Origin: Prevotella sp.
GTDB taxonomy: Bacteria > Bacteroidota > Bacteroidia > Bacteroidales > Bacteroidaceae
Direction: 5' to 3'
DNA: 56,869 nt
NCBI GenBank assembly: GCA_017538105.1
Contig: JAFYJN010000007.1
Span: forward strand, 1-56,869
Position 1 is the first letter of the stretch. The number at the start of each line of letters is the position of its first letter. Positions 25,360 through 34,338 of this stretch are shown one piece after another. The notes below the pieces were generated by a model. The model was not told where the DNA came from and searched no databases. It saw only the letters and a program-made list of their open reading frames with translations. A program made the translations under genes and the position numbers.

Positions 25360-27837
25360 TTACATACCGCCTCCCATGCCTCCGATGCTGTTCAGTTGTT
25401 CGCTGCTTCCGCGCTGCTCGATGTAGTCGCTGTTCACCCTCGACTCATGTTGCTGCATATGGCGTTTCATGTTGCCGAAGTTCCATGCCACGGTCACCTG
25501 CACCATTTGTATGGGTACGTGTATGCGTTGTGAACTTGTGAAGTCGTGTCCTTTGCTGTGGGTGTCGAACTTCAGGTTGCCCTTTTCTCCCAGTCCGGAT
25601 ATAGCCGCCATGCTGATGTCGAGCTTGTCGTTAAGGAGGCTTTTCGAGAGACTTAATCCCAAGAGATTGAATCCCGACGACCATCCTTGCAGCGTCTTGC
25701 TCCTGGTGTTACCCATCCAGAAGAGACTTCCCTGGATGTCCCACGGCAGTTTCTGTTGCACGTTGACCAACATGTTACCGCTCCATCCATGGTTGTTCAT
25801 GTCGAGGGCATCGCTGCGCATATCAGTGTAGGTCAAGCCACCATTGAACATCAGTCGTGTGTCGCGGAGTACGGACCAGCTGGCGTAAACGTTGAGACTT
25901 GTCATATGGCGTTTCACCACATTGCCGTAGGTAGTGTTCATCAGTCCGTTGTTGTCGTAGAAACTGTACTGTTCGATGGCGTCGTCGCAGAAACTATGTC
26001 GCAGTGTGGCGTTCATCATCCATTTCGAGGAGAAACTGTTCATCACCAGACTCACGTTGTGCGTCTTTTCCACGTCGAGGTCGGGGTTGCCGTAGGTCAG
26101 CGAGGTGGGGTTGCTGCGGTCCACATAGGGGTTCAGGTAGGTGATGCCAGGTCTTGAGATACGCATGTTGTACGACAGGCCGAGGTTCTGCGTCGGGGTG
26201 AAGGAGTAGGAGAGAGTGGCCGATGGCACGAGTGTTCCATAGTTGGTGTTGAAGTCATTGCCATTGCCCAGGTGATATTCCACTTTCTGCCAGGTATGCT
26301 CATAGCGCAGTCCTGCCTTGGTGCCCCAGTTACCCCAGTGTCCATCATATTCCATGTAGCCTGCGGCGATATTGTTCAGGTAGAGGTAGTCCGTGCTCAT
26401 GTCTTGGGCATACACGTCGTTGAGGTAGTATTTTGAGTCGGAGGCGTTGCGTCGGTTGATGTATTTCAGTCCGGCGTTGATTGTCTGCTGTTCCCCGATG
26501 GGTCTGGAATAGTCAGCCTGAAGGGTTTGTTCCGTACCTTTCATGTGGTCGTCGGAATAGCGGTCGGTCAGGTCGAGGGGGATGGTGGTGCTCACAGGAT
26601 CGAACACGCTCCAATTCTCGTTGTGGGTGGGGGAGTGGTCCAGTTGGTAACTGAGGATAAGTTGGTGCGTGTGCTGTGCGTTGAAGAACCTTTGGTAGTC
26701 AATGCCCGCCGTCCACGAGTTGATGGCGCTCTTCGTCTTCATCCAGTTGCCATAGCTGAAACCCTCGCCGTACATCCCTCCGCTCATGGTGGTCACAGGA
26801 TGTCCTTCCATCTTTTGGCCAATGGTGGTGAACCCGACGTTGGCGTTCACACTGCTCATGGAGTCCACCTGGTAGCTCACCGAAGCGTCGGCCATGGCAA
26901 AGGGATTTCGCAAATCGCTTTTCTGGTAGTAGTCCATGGTTGATGTGCCCAAACTGGAATATTGTTCACGGTTCATGCTGATTTCCGTGCCGTTGAGTCG
27001 CTGGTGGTTGTAATAAGTGTTGGCGCTCACCTGCCATTTCCCTTGTTGCATGTTGAAAAACAGTCCAGCTCCGTAAGATCCATTTGTCGTTACGCCAGCT
27101 CTCACGCTTCCACTGTAGCCGTTCATGTCGGGACTCTGTCCGTTCACACGTTGCATCACGATGTTGAGCACACCGCCGGCACCCTCGGCATCGAAGCGTG
27201 CTCCTGGGTTGGTGATTACCTCAATGTTTTTCACCATCGAGGCGGGAATGGCCTTGAAGATCTGTGAGGGGTTGTTCGACATCATGGGATTGGGTTTGCC
27301 GTCGACATACACCTTGAAACTCGACGAGCCGTTCACCGAGATATTGTCTTGGGCGTCGACGGTCACCATGGGCACCTTACGCAGCATGTCCAATAGTGTC
27401 TGCGACTTCGCGTCGGCATCGTTCTCCACGTTGTAGCTCATCTTGTCGGTCTCCATTTTCACCAATGGTTTGTGGGCCACCACTTCCACGCCGGCGAGCA
27501 TTTTCGAGTCGTCCTTCACGAACACAGTGCCGAGGTCTATCTCGCGCTGTCCGCTGAGGTTGATAGTGCGGCGCACGTCCATTTTTCCCATTGAGGCGAT
27601 GGTCACCACGTGCTCTCCCGAGCCCGTCACTTCCTGGTTGATCTTGCCGTCGATGTCGGTGAGCGACATCGCCACGGCATTGTTCATGTCTGTTACCTTG
27701 AATACACGCACGGTGGCGTATGGTTCCGTCTCACCGCTGATGGAGTCTTTCACCACTCCTTTGATCACGGTTTGTGCTGAAACATCGGCAATGCCGATAA
27801 ACAGGGCCGCTATGGCCAGAATCATCAATCTTTTCAT
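25360..27837 (-). CDS. Outer-membrane beta-barrel protein, TonB-receptor-like (OMP_b-brl_3), paralogue 2
   Basis: This is an 825-residue paralogue of the gene just downstream. The signal peptide ends DVSAQ near residue 22. The N-terminal regulatory-like and plug regions (about residues 22-245) are almost identical to paralogue 1. The early barrel (about 245-400) is much more diverged, and the late barrel (from roughly PTQNLGLSYNMRISRPG on) is again nearly the same. It lacks the long Gly/Met-rich tail and ends NSIGGMGGGM. Its promoter lies about 170 bases upstream, giving a long leader. The pattern suggests tandem duplication with diversification of surface-exposed segments. Confidence 0.85.
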   Translation of the reverse strand: MKRLMILAIAALFIGIADVSAQTVIKGVVKDSISGETEPYATVRVFKVTDMNNAVAMSLTDIDGKINQEVTGSGEHVVTIASMGKMDVRRTINLSGQREIDLGTVFVKDDSKMLAGVEVVAHKPLVKMETDKMSYNVENDADAKSQTLLDMLRKVPMVTVDAQDNISVNGSSSFKVYVDGKPNPMMSNNPSQIFKAIPASMVKNIEVITNPGARFDAEGAGGVLNIVMQRVNGQSPDMNGYSGSVRAGVTTNGSYGAGLFFNMQQGKWQVSANTYYNHQRLNGTEISMNREQYSSLGTSTMDYYQKSDLRNPFAMADASVSYQVDSMSSVNANVGFTTIGQKMEGHPVTTMSGGMYGEGFSYGNWMKTKSAINSWTAGIDYQRFFNAQHTHQLILSYQLDHSPTHNENWSVFDPVSTTIPLDLTDRYSDDHMKGTEQTLQADYSRPIGEQQTINAGLKYINRRNASDSKYYLNDVYAQDMSTDYLYLNNIAAGYMEYDGHWGNWGTKAGLRYEHTWQKVEYHLGNGNDFNTNYGTLVPSATLSYSFTPTQNLGLSYNMRISRPGITYLNPYVDRSNPTSLTYGNPDLDVEKTHNVSLVMNSFSSKWMMNATLRHSFCDDAIEQYSFYDNNGLMNTTYGNVVKRHMTSLNVYASWSVLRDTRLMFNGGLTYTDMRSDALDMNNHGWSGNMLVNVQQKLPWDIQGSLFWMGNTRSKTLQGWSSGFNLLGLSLSKSLLNDKLDISMAAISGLGEKGNLKFDTHSKGHDFTSSQRIHVPIQMVQVTVAWNFGNMKRHMQQHESRVNSDYIEQRGSSEQLNSIGGMGGGM

Positions 27838-28126
27838 ACCTTTATTATTTCTATTATTATGTTGTCTGTTGTTTTTACATTCTATTACATTAGACACCTT
27901 TTCACTTCTTTTACTACAAAAATGGTTATTTTTATTTCGTAAAATGGTGGTTTTTACCATGTTGTGTATCTGTGTAATAGTGTAATACTTTAATAGTACA
28001 CTGCAAAAGTAATACGTTTTTTCATTCCCTCCAAATTTTTTCCCGTTTTTTTTCGATTTTTTTTATTTTTCGTGTTTTTCCTTTCTTTTTTTCAGTAACG
28101 GCTCAATGGTTTTTTCCGTTCAAATG
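27838..28126. other. Divergent intergenic region with long AT-rich leader
   Basis: No gene is seen. The stretch is very AT-rich and holds the roughly 160-base leader of the minus-strand barrel gene, its promoter (28004-28035) and T-runs. The plus-strand promoter at 28127 follows. Confidence 0.5.
28004..28035 (-). promoter_or_regulatory. Promoter of barrel paralogue 2
   Basis: Minus strand TTTG (28032-28035), 20 bases, TACTTTTG (28004-28011). It is the same arrangement as paralogue 1, but 167 bases from the start codon rather than 33. Confidence 0.65.
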
Positions 28127-28157
28127 TTGGGAATAACGAAGTTTTTGTATATATTTG
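28127..28157 (+). promoter_or_regulatory. Promoter of 28184-mutY unit
   Basis: TTG (28127-28129), 20 bases, TATATTTG (28150-28157), 27 bases above the start codon. Confidence 0.65.
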
Positions 28158-28183
28158 CAACGTAATATAATAAGGTAATACCT

Positions 28184-29077
28184 ATGGACGACAACAATAT
28201 GCCTAATACTCAGACGAACTCCATGGAAGAATTGTGCAAACAAGCGTTGGAGAAAGCGAAGGCCTCGCGGGGACAAACACCTGATATGCGATTCGACGCG
28301 GGAAAACGGTTGGCCAACGAAGCAAAGGCGTTTCTGGCACAGATACAAGCTGCTGTGGGAGCTGACGACCCACAGTATCGTCAGGTGGCTGAGGGTTTCG
28401 CCGAGGAGATACTTCAATGTGGCATCGACTACGTGAATGGCACCGATGACGACAGCGCGGCTTCCAAGGCCATGCCGCTCGTGGAATATGCGCGGGAAAT
28501 AGCGCAGACAAGATTTACCGAGGAACGGTGCGACGACAATATCGGCGTGATACGCCAGATGCAGGTAGAAAAGCCACCCATGACACTGAAAGAGGTGGAT
28601 GGCCAATTGCGGCAATGCCTCATCGACGCGACGGCTCAACCCGATGAGGTGGAATATGCCAAACAGACGCTCGACGAGGCACTGCCGATGCTCGCAAAGA
28701 TCAAGGAGGCAACGGCGGAAGACAACATATACTACCTCTCCATGTCGACGAAAGTGGTGGACAGCGTTCTCGGCACCATCGTCGATGATGTGAACGAACG
28801 CCTGCTGCATACCGATACGAAAGAGGGACTAGCACGCATCAAACATACCATCATGGTGTCGATGGGACTGTTCCGTGAACTCGATGTTATGGCTATGTTA
28901 CCGGAATATAAGGCTGGTCGTTACTCCGAAAACCGTAATCGACTGGCCTCGGTGTTCAACCAGATTATGAACAATACCGACGAGGGCGGTAAGATACGTT
29001 TCCGATGGGAATATCATCTTTTGGGATGGGCCATCGTCATCGCCATCTTCCTCATCATCAAATTCGCTTGTAAATGA
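28184..29077 (+). CDS. Unrecognised helical protein with C-terminal membrane anchor
   Basis: This is a 297-residue protein I cannot place in a family. It is mostly helical, polar and acidic, with two similar-looking helical halves. It ends in one hydrophobic helix (GWAIVIAIFLIIKFACK) at the very C terminus, so it is probably tail-anchored with the bulk in the cytoplasm. It overlaps the TerB-like gene by 4 bases (ATGA), and that gene overlaps mutY, so all three are translationally coupled. This suggests the first two proteins act together. Tail anchoring plus a TerB-like partner recalls membrane-stress or chaperone-type modules, but this is speculation. Confidence 0.75.
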   Translation: MDDNNMPNTQTNSMEELCKQALEKAKASRGQTPDMRFDAGKRLANEAKAFLAQIQAAVGADDPQYRQVAEGFAEEILQCGIDYVNGTDDDSAASKAMPLVEYAREIAQTRFTEERCDDNIGVIRQMQVEKPPMTLKEVDGQLRQCLIDATAQPDEVEYAKQTLDEALPMLAKIKEATAEDNIYYLSMSTKVVDSVLGTIVDDVNERLLHTDTKEGLARIKHTIMVSMGLFRELDVMAMLPEYKAGRYSENRNRLASVFNQIMNNTDEGGKIRFRWEYHLLGWAIVIAIFLIIKFACK

Positions 29078-29592
29078 ATAATGCCATGAATGAACAAGAA
29101 TTGCTACTGAAGACTGCCTTCGCTTGCATGGCTTGCGATGGGGAAATAGCACCCCCTGAGGTGGAACGTATCCGTAACTATGCCGTCAACAACGACCGCT
29201 TCACATCCCTCAACGTGGAGGATTTCCTGAAACAGTGGGTGGAAGAAATCAACCTGCGCGGTGTGCGTTTCTTGCGCGACTATGTCATGGAGCTGCGCAA
29301 CAGCAACGTTTCCGAACAACAGGCGCTCGACATCCTTCAGGTGGCGGTGGACATCGAATTGGCCGACGAAAGGGTGGACTATTTTGAAATACGTTTCTTC
29401 AAAATCATACGCGAGAACTTGCCGCACTTTGACGACAATTTCCTGCAAAGCCAAATCAAGGGCATCACGCACCATTTCACCGACAAGGATGTGAAACGTG
29501 ACTATTTGGCGCTCTTCAACTCGTATTTCAAAAATATCAACCTGCCCAATTTCGACGTCTCCATCCTCCAACGTATTGATGCCGAGGTATGA
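29074..29592 (+). CDS. TerB-like protein
   Basis: This is a 172-residue all-helical protein. The N-terminal pattern (LLLKTAFACMACDGEIAPPEVERI) is that of the TerB/DjlA-N fold: a helix, a DG(E/x) turn and then a negatively charged helix. TerB-like domains are thought to bind metals or membrane-linked partners. The DGE acidic cluster is present here. A second similar half with LADERVDYFE lies near residue 100. It is coupled by overlap to the tail-anchored protein before it and to mutY after it. Confidence 0.65.
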   Translation: MNNAMNEQELLLKTAFACMACDGEIAPPEVERIRNYAVNNDRFTSLNVEDFLKQWVEEINLRGVRFLRDYVMELRNSNVSEQQALDILQVAVDIELADERVDYFEIRFFKIIRENLPHFDDNFLQSQIKGITHHFTDKDVKRDYLALFNSYFKNINLPNFDVSILQRIDAEV

Positions 29593-30646
29593 CCTTTTCA
29601 CCGAAACACTCCTAAAGTGGTTCGCGCTTCATGGGCGTGAACTGCCTTGGCGTGCTTCGGATGACCCTTATCGCATTTGGCTGAGTGAGATCATTCTCCA
29701 ACAGACGCGGGTGGCGCAGGGCATCGACTATTGGAGACGTTTCATTGATCGTTTTCCCAACGTTCAGTCGCTCGCCCAGGCTTCCGAGGATGAGGTGCTC
29801 AAATTATGGCAGGGACTGGGTTATTATTCTAGGGCACGTAACCTGCACACGGCAGCACAGCAGATTGTTACGTTAGGACGTTTTCCCAACACTTTTGAGG
29901 AAATCAAACAATTGAAGGGGGTAGGTGACTATACGGCGGCGGCCATCGCCTCGTTCGCCTTCCACCTGCCCGTGGCGGCGGTTGATGGCAATGCTTACCG
30001 CGTGCTGGCACGTGTCTTCGGTATAGACACGCCCATCAACACAACACAAGGAAAACGGCTGTTCACGGAGTTGGCTCAGTCGCTACTGCCCGTTGACCGA
30101 CCGCATGACTTCAACCAGGCGATGATGGACTTTGGAGCTACATGGTGCATACCATCATCGCCTCGATGTGTGGACTGTCCATTGGCCAACCGCTGCGAGG
30201 CTTATATAAATAATAAGGTGGCCACACTGCCTGTCAAAGAGAAAAAGCTGAAGGTAAAAACACGTCATTTCATCTATATATACCTTCGATGCCGGGGGCA
30301 GATTGCTTTGCATCGCCGTCCTGCCGGTGATGTCTGGCAAGGTCTTTATGAGCCGCCCTTGGTGGAGTGGGAGAGGGATGCGGCTCCTTCTGAGGCTCTG
30401 GCATTGCAAGCCATTGAAAGGTTCCTTGCCGCGCCTTTTACGTCAGTTCGTGTCGTCTGTCGTGGTCTCCGTCATGTGCTCACCCACCGTGTCATCATCG
30501 CCGACTGTTTCCTCGTGGAAACGGATGCGCGTCCCTCCTTGTCCGATGATTATATCTGGATTGACGAGTCAGCCCTCGACCGCTATGCCGTTCCTCGTCT
30601 CGTCGAACGCTTGTTCGAAGAGCTCTCTACAAGTTATACATCATAA
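29579..30646 (+). CDS. mutY: A/G-specific adenine glycosylase MutY
   Basis: This 355-residue DNA repair enzyme removes adenine mispaired with 8-oxoguanine. It has E37 (SEIILQQTRV), the helix-hairpin-helix LKGVGDYTAAAIASFAF and catalytic D136 in VDGN. The 4Fe-4S ligands are C190, C197, C200 and C206 with the normal 6-2-5 spacing. A C-terminal NUDIX-like recognition domain follows. The start at 29579 (MPRYDLF) overlaps the TerB-like gene by 14 bases. Its end overlaps the convergent GNAT gene by 20 bases. Confidence 0.95.
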   Translation: MPRYDLFTETLLKWFALHGRELPWRASDDPYRIWLSEIILQQTRVAQGIDYWRRFIDRFPNVQSLAQASEDEVLKLWQGLGYYSRARNLHTAAQQIVTLGRFPNTFEEIKQLKGVGDYTAAAIASFAFHLPVAAVDGNAYRVLARVFGIDTPINTTQGKRLFTELAQSLLPVDRPHDFNQAMMDFGATWCIPSSPRCVDCPLANRCEAYINNKVATLPVKEKKLKVKTRHFIYIYLRCRGQIALHRRPAGDVWQGLYEPPLVEWERDAAPSEALALQAIERFLAAPFTSVRVVCRGLRHVLTHRVIIADCFLVETDARPSLSDDYIWIDESALDRYAVPRLVERLFEELSTSYTS

Positions 30647-31097
30647 AGTTACTGTTATGCTTAAAGCCATAAGCCGTATATAACTTTACTCCCATATCTG
30701 AGGCTGTGATATGAACCGATCCGCATCCAAAGGTTCTCGCTTCCTCCACAACCCGACGAAGAAGTTCTTTTGCTATTCCCATACGCCTATAATTGGGAAC
30801 TGTAAACATACTTGACAAAAGACCAAGTTTACCTGACGGGCAAGAAAAGTAAGGTGGTTTTTCCACAAAAGACATACCGCTTGTCCCTACAATAGTATTG
30901 CCATCCATTGCAAGCCATGATACAAACGTGCCGTCCGACAGATGCTTTCGGTAATAGTCGAAGAGTGCTGATTTTAGATTAACATTCTCTGGAACCTTTT
31001 TGCCTTCTGACGTATATTCTTCCGACAATTGTCGAATTCTTATGTCAATAAAAGTATCCAGTTCCTCTTCTGTTAGTTTTTTGTAAACAATTTCCAT
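30627..31097 (-). CDS. GNAT family N-acetyltransferase
   Basis: This is a 156-residue protein of the GNAT fold. The acetyl-CoA-binding segment is LSSMFTVPNYRRMGIAKELL, with RRMGIA matching the R/Q-x-x-G-x-G/A loop. A late LYTAYGFK strand is the usual end. Substrate unknown. AT-richer than mutY next door. A -7-like TAATTTTG lies on the minus strand at 31125-31132. It is convergent and overlapping with mutY, so the two transcripts would form antisense ends. Confidence 0.88.
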   Translation of the reverse strand: MEIVYKKLTEEELDTFIDIRIRQLSEEYTSEGKKVPENVNLKSALFDYYRKHLSDGTFVSWLAMDGNTIVGTSGMSFVEKPPYFSCPSGKLGLLSSMFTVPNYRRMGIAKELLRRVVEEARTFGCGSVHITASDMGVKLYTAYGFKHNSNFMMYNL

Positions 31098-31267
31098 ATA
31101 AATTCCTCATTATATGATATCCTGCAAAATTACTCTTTTTCTATGACAAAGCTTAAAAAGAAGAATAAATATTTAGTCTTTCCCAACTCCCGCCCATTCA
31201 TCTCTTTGTCTTCGGAATAGGGCTCATACAACCAAAAAGTCATTTCATACAACAAGATGGATTGTTC

Positions 31268-31298
31268 TTGCAAAAGTGTTTTCTTATTCTTATTTTTG
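31268..31298 (+). promoter_or_regulatory. Promoter of membrane hydrolase gene
   Basis: TTG (31268-31270), 20 bases, TATTTTTG (31291-31298). The rest of 31098-31380 shows no gene. Confidence 0.6.
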
Positions 31299-31380
31299 CG
31301 GTATATAGACGGAAGAAAGATAAAAGTAAAATGTTTAAACCTGCGTTGAAGGAAGCAGAAAAACCCTATTAGTGCTCAAT

Positions 31381-32484
31381 ATGAAGAAATTTTGGACTTA
31401 TTTATTATTGTTTTTTGCTGTCTTGGTCTTCGCCACATGGCAGTATCGATTGCTTTGCGTGCTTCTACTCATTATCATCAACAAGGAATGGGTGAAGTCG
31501 CTTCTCATAATGAAACGTTGGAAATATTCCTATCGTTTACTGGTATGGGGCTTGGCACTGGCCATCTTCATCGCCATCCCCAACTATTTCCAGCGCGGAC
31601 GTACCCAATTATTGTATGTTGATTCACAGGGGCTACATACCCATGCGCCCCTGCCCATCTATTTGGTCAATGCGCTGCTGCCCGAGGAGGAAGCGGTGAA
31701 CTTTGCTGTCAAGGCTTCGGCTATATTACCAGCTGACTTGCTCAGTCCTATTTTCAAGAACTTAGGAAATCGATTCATAAAAGATTTGAAGACTGACTTC
31801 TGGAAAGGCAAAGCGTTCTCTTTCTTCACACCGTATAATCGTCTGTCGATGCAGGGAAGCAACCCTGGTTCGTTCGCCTATGCGCAAGCTTGCAACGAAT
31901 GGTTCGGTACGAATTACGATGGTATCTATGTGACCAAACCATCACATTACGATAAGGAGAAGAAATACCCCGTGGTATTCTTCGCACATGGATACCTTGG
32001 CAGTTGGGAACTCTACCAAGGTGTGTTCTCCAACTTGAACAACTGCTTTGTAGTAAGCATAGGTACACGTGACTTGTCAGGCATATTCTCCTACAACGAC
32101 ATTAACAAGATTTTCACAACTTATCTCCCTTTGTTGAAGACGGAAGGGTATAATTTGGATGAGAACCGTGTACATCTGATAGGGTTGTCTAACGGTGGTT
32201 CGGCCTCGAACGTGGCTTTACGGAATTTCTCCAATAGGTTTCAGACCATCACCTACCTCTCTACTTCTTGTGATGTGACAAAACAGTCAAAGGCAAAGGT
32301 GCTTCTCATTGGTAGTGGCAAGGATGCAAGCGCGGTGGGTTTGCCCGGTGTCTCACAACGACTGCAACGCAGTGGCACACGTACTGCCTTGTTCTTCGAT
32401 GATGAAGACAATCACTATCTTATGGTTCACCAACGGAGCGAAATTATAGATTTCCTGAATAGGGAGATGGGATTGGAGGAATGA
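31381..32484 (+). CDS. Membrane-anchored alpha/beta hydrolase
   Basis: This is a 367-residue protein. Two or three N-terminal helices (about 5-68) are followed by an alpha/beta hydrolase domain, presumably outside the cytoplasm. The oxyanion region is VVFFAHGYLG (about 198-207), the nucleophile elbow GLSNGG has S270, and the likely His is in DDEDNHYLM. The family resembles dienelactone hydrolase or PET-hydrolase-like enzymes, substrate unknown. The ATG at 31381 is chosen over a GTG three codons earlier. The stop lies 1 base before a possible 31-codon gene. Confidence 0.75.
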   Translation: MKKFWTYLLLFFAVLVFATWQYRLLCVLLLIIINKEWVKSLLIMKRWKYSYRLLVWGLALAIFIAIPNYFQRGRTQLLYVDSQGLHTHAPLPIYLVNALLPEEEAVNFAVKASAILPADLLSPIFKNLGNRFIKDLKTDFWKGKAFSFFTPYNRLSMQGSNPGSFAYAQACNEWFGTNYDGIYVTKPSHYDKEKKYPVVFFAHGYLGSWELYQGVFSNLNNCFVVSIGTRDLSGIFSYNDINKIFTTYLPLLKTEGYNLDENRVHLIGLSNGGSASNVALRNFSNRFQTITYLSTSCDVTKQSKAKVLLIGSGKDASAVGLPGVSQRLQRSGTRTALFFDDEDNHYLMVHQRSEIIDFLNREMGLEE

Positions 32485-32485
32485 G

Positions 32486-32581
32486 ATGAGAAAGAGAAAA
32501 ATATTCAAATTTCTGTTCCTCATCTTTGTACTATTTTTTTTCTGTGTCCTTGATTCGGATAATGAAAAAAGCGAGTATTGA
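32486..32581 (+). CDS. Possible 31-residue membrane peptide
   Basis: A short frame starts 1 base after the hydrolase stop, with GGAGGA 8 bases before the ATG (32473-32478). It encodes a basic start (MRKRKIFKF), one strongly hydrophobic helix (LFLIFVLFFFCVL) and an acidic tail (DSDNEKSEY). The basic-hydrophobic-acidic layout is typical of small inner-membrane peptides. It is unsupported by homology and could be chance in AT-rich DNA. Confidence 0.35.
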   Translation: MRKRKIFKFLFLIFVLFFFCVLDSDNEKSEY

Positions 32582-32699
32582 TGATTATAAAAGAAGCTGA
32601 TAAGCATAACTTATGAACACCATTCGTCGCAGATGTGCTCGTATTGTTTTGAATAACTGAGAAGGCAATAAGACACGGGAAAATGCGTTATAAAAATGT

Positions 32700-33068
32700 A
32701 TGGAATGGCTCAGAATATCAACATCTACCGAACTGGTGCGTGTGGCCACTGACGAGATTGTGTACGTGGCGGCCGACGGTAATTATTCCGACCTCGTGCT
32801 GACCAACGGCAAGAGTCGGAAAATGACGTTCCAGTTGCATTTCTTTGATGAGGTGTTCCAACAATTACACAACAACATGTTCGTGCGTGTGGGGCGCAGC
32901 CTCATTGTCAACAAACGCTATATCCATGTGGTGAACCTTACCGAACAGGTATTAATCTTCTCAGGACAGCATATCAGTGGCGACCTTCGTCCAATACGTG
33001 TGTCAAAAGATGCGCTCAAACAACTCAAGGAACTGTTAGAAGAAGAGAAAGGAGGCGACTATGAGTGA
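32700..33068 (+). CDS. Stand-alone LytTR DNA-binding regulator
   Basis: This is a 122-residue protein consisting almost only of a LytTR domain (VYVAADGNYSDLVLTNGK; FVRVGRSLIVNKRYIH). It binds DNA in families where LytTR follows a receiver, but no receiver is present here. Its last 8 bases overlap the start of a membrane protein gene, so the two are coupled. LytTR regulators encoded with a membrane partner are often held inactive by it. I see no clear upstream promoter in 32582-32699. Confidence 0.88.
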   Translation: MEWLRISTSTELVRVATDEIVYVAADGNYSDLVLTNGKSRKMTFQLHFFDEVFQQLHNNMFVRVGRSLIVNKRYIHVVNLTEQVLIFSGQHISGDLRPIRVSKDALKQLKELLEEEKGGDYE

Positions 33069-33972
33069 CATAAAAGACCAACACCCCGAAAAACCTATTA
33101 TCATCATTGAGCGTGATGATAACGTGAAGTCAGGTGCTTCTGTCAAGGGTGAGGTGTCGCAATCCTCTGGATGGCGCTCATGGTTGCGACGAATTCTTGT
33201 TGGCGTAGCTGTTGTGGCAGCGCTTCTGGCCGCCGTTGCAGGCTATAAGTTGTGGAATTATTATTACAACATCGGTGTTCCTATTTCTGTCTCGCCGAAG
33301 GAAAATATAGGAAAATTGAAGGAGCCAGCCAAACAGGAACCATCAGAAGTGGTAATGACCAGTGACACCATTCTTGGTGTGGCTCTTGATTTCTATGCCA
33401 TACATGGACTGCGGGCCAGTATTCAGTTCGAGGAGCCCGATACCGCCGATACCTCGGTTTACCTCTATTGTCGTTCTGCCGACCACACCCCCGACGGCCA
33501 TTATCTTGGGTCGTTGGTGGCGGGAGGAAAAGTTTACCAGACCGATTGTTCCCGTTTGGGTTACATGGCAATGACAAACGACAACATGGTCATCGGCGTT
33601 TCACGGAGTGACAAGGTGAGATCATTTGTGGAGGAACAAGGTGGCTCGTTCTTCCGCCAGTTCATCTTGGTGAGTGGAGGTGTCATCCCCTCGCGCTTCT
33701 TTCTCCATGGTAAGGTGGAGCGGCGAGCCATCGGAAGGATGGGCGACACGCTTTATTTTATCGCCACGCACGAGAAGGAAACACTTTGGGATTTGGCTGA
33801 TGCGTTACGTGAATATGGTTTTACTGATGCCATATACATCACTGGTGGAAGCGACTATGTGTTCTACCGTGACCGCCAAGGACAGCGTCACGACATAGGC
33901 GACAGCAGTCTCTATCCCAACAAAAAATGGGTGGGCATTATTCCGTGGTTAGTGTTTAAGAAAGCGGAATAA
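33061..33972 (+). CDS. Single-pass membrane protein coupled to LytTR, NAGPA-like outer domain
   Basis: This is a 303-residue protein with a cytoplasmic N terminus of about 40 residues, one helix (about 43-63) and a large outer domain. The outer part resembles a phosphodiester glycosidase (NAGPA/DUF2233) fold. It has a series of strands, then LWDLADALREYGFTDAIYITGGSD, where enzymes usually have an LDGGGSS-type element, and a final VGIIPWLVF strand. The altered DGGG element suggests a ligand-binding, not catalytic, domain. Placement directly after and overlapping the LytTR gene suggests a sensor or anti-regulator; this is inference. Confidence 0.7.
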   Translation: MSDIKDQHPEKPIIIIERDDNVKSGASVKGEVSQSSGWRSWLRRILVGVAVVAALLAAVAGYKLWNYYYNIGVPISVSPKENIGKLKEPAKQEPSEVVMTSDTILGVALDFYAIHGLRASIQFEEPDTADTSVYLYCRSADHTPDGHYLGSLVAGGKVYQTDCSRLGYMAMTNDNMVIGVSRSDKVRSFVEEQGGSFFRQFILVSGGVIPSRFFLHGKVERRAIGRMGDTLYFIATHEKETLWDLADALREYGFTDAIYITGGSDYVFYRDRQGQRHDIGDSSLYPNKKWVGIIPWLVFKKAE

Positions 33973-33993
33973 AGGTTAGCTTGTACTTTCTGA

Positions 33994-34338
33994 TTATTGA
34001 ATTAATTTTTCCGGTTCCCAAAGGTGCCGGGCCATGTCAACATGGCCGTTAGGCTTGAACGTTACGCCCTCTCGTTCAAGCATCGGGCGTTGAGCCGACC
34101 AACCGGGTGCGGTGCGCCCTGCGGCGTTCACCACGCGATGACACGGCACCTGTTCGGCACCAGGGGTGTAGCGCAGGGTGCGGCCCACCATGCGGGCATG
34201 GCTTGGCCAACCAATAAGTGCGGCAATGTGACCATAGGTGGTCACACTGCCGCACGGTATTTGGGCTACCACGTTGAGCACGTCTTTGCTGAAGGCACGT
34301 GCCTGCTGTGGTGTCATACGCGATGGATAGTCTCTCAT
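33994..34338 (-). CDS. MGMT-family protein (alkyl-DNA binding)
   Basis: This is a 114-residue protein equal to the DNA-binding domain of O6-alkylguanine transferase. The active-site motif is VPCHRVV with C66 kept, unlike alkyltransferase-like proteins, which replace it with Trp. The N-terminal domain of Ada/Ogt is missing, so full repair activity is uncertain. Its start overlaps the acyl-CoA dehydrogenase stop by 4 bases, making it the last gene of the etfBA operon. Confidence 0.85.
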   Translation of the reverse strand: MRDYPSRMTPQQARAFSKDVLNVVAQIPCGSVTTYGHIAALIGWPSHARMVGRTLRYTPGAEQVPCHRVVNAAGRTAPGWSAQRPMLEREGVTFKPNGHVDMARHLWEPEKLIQ

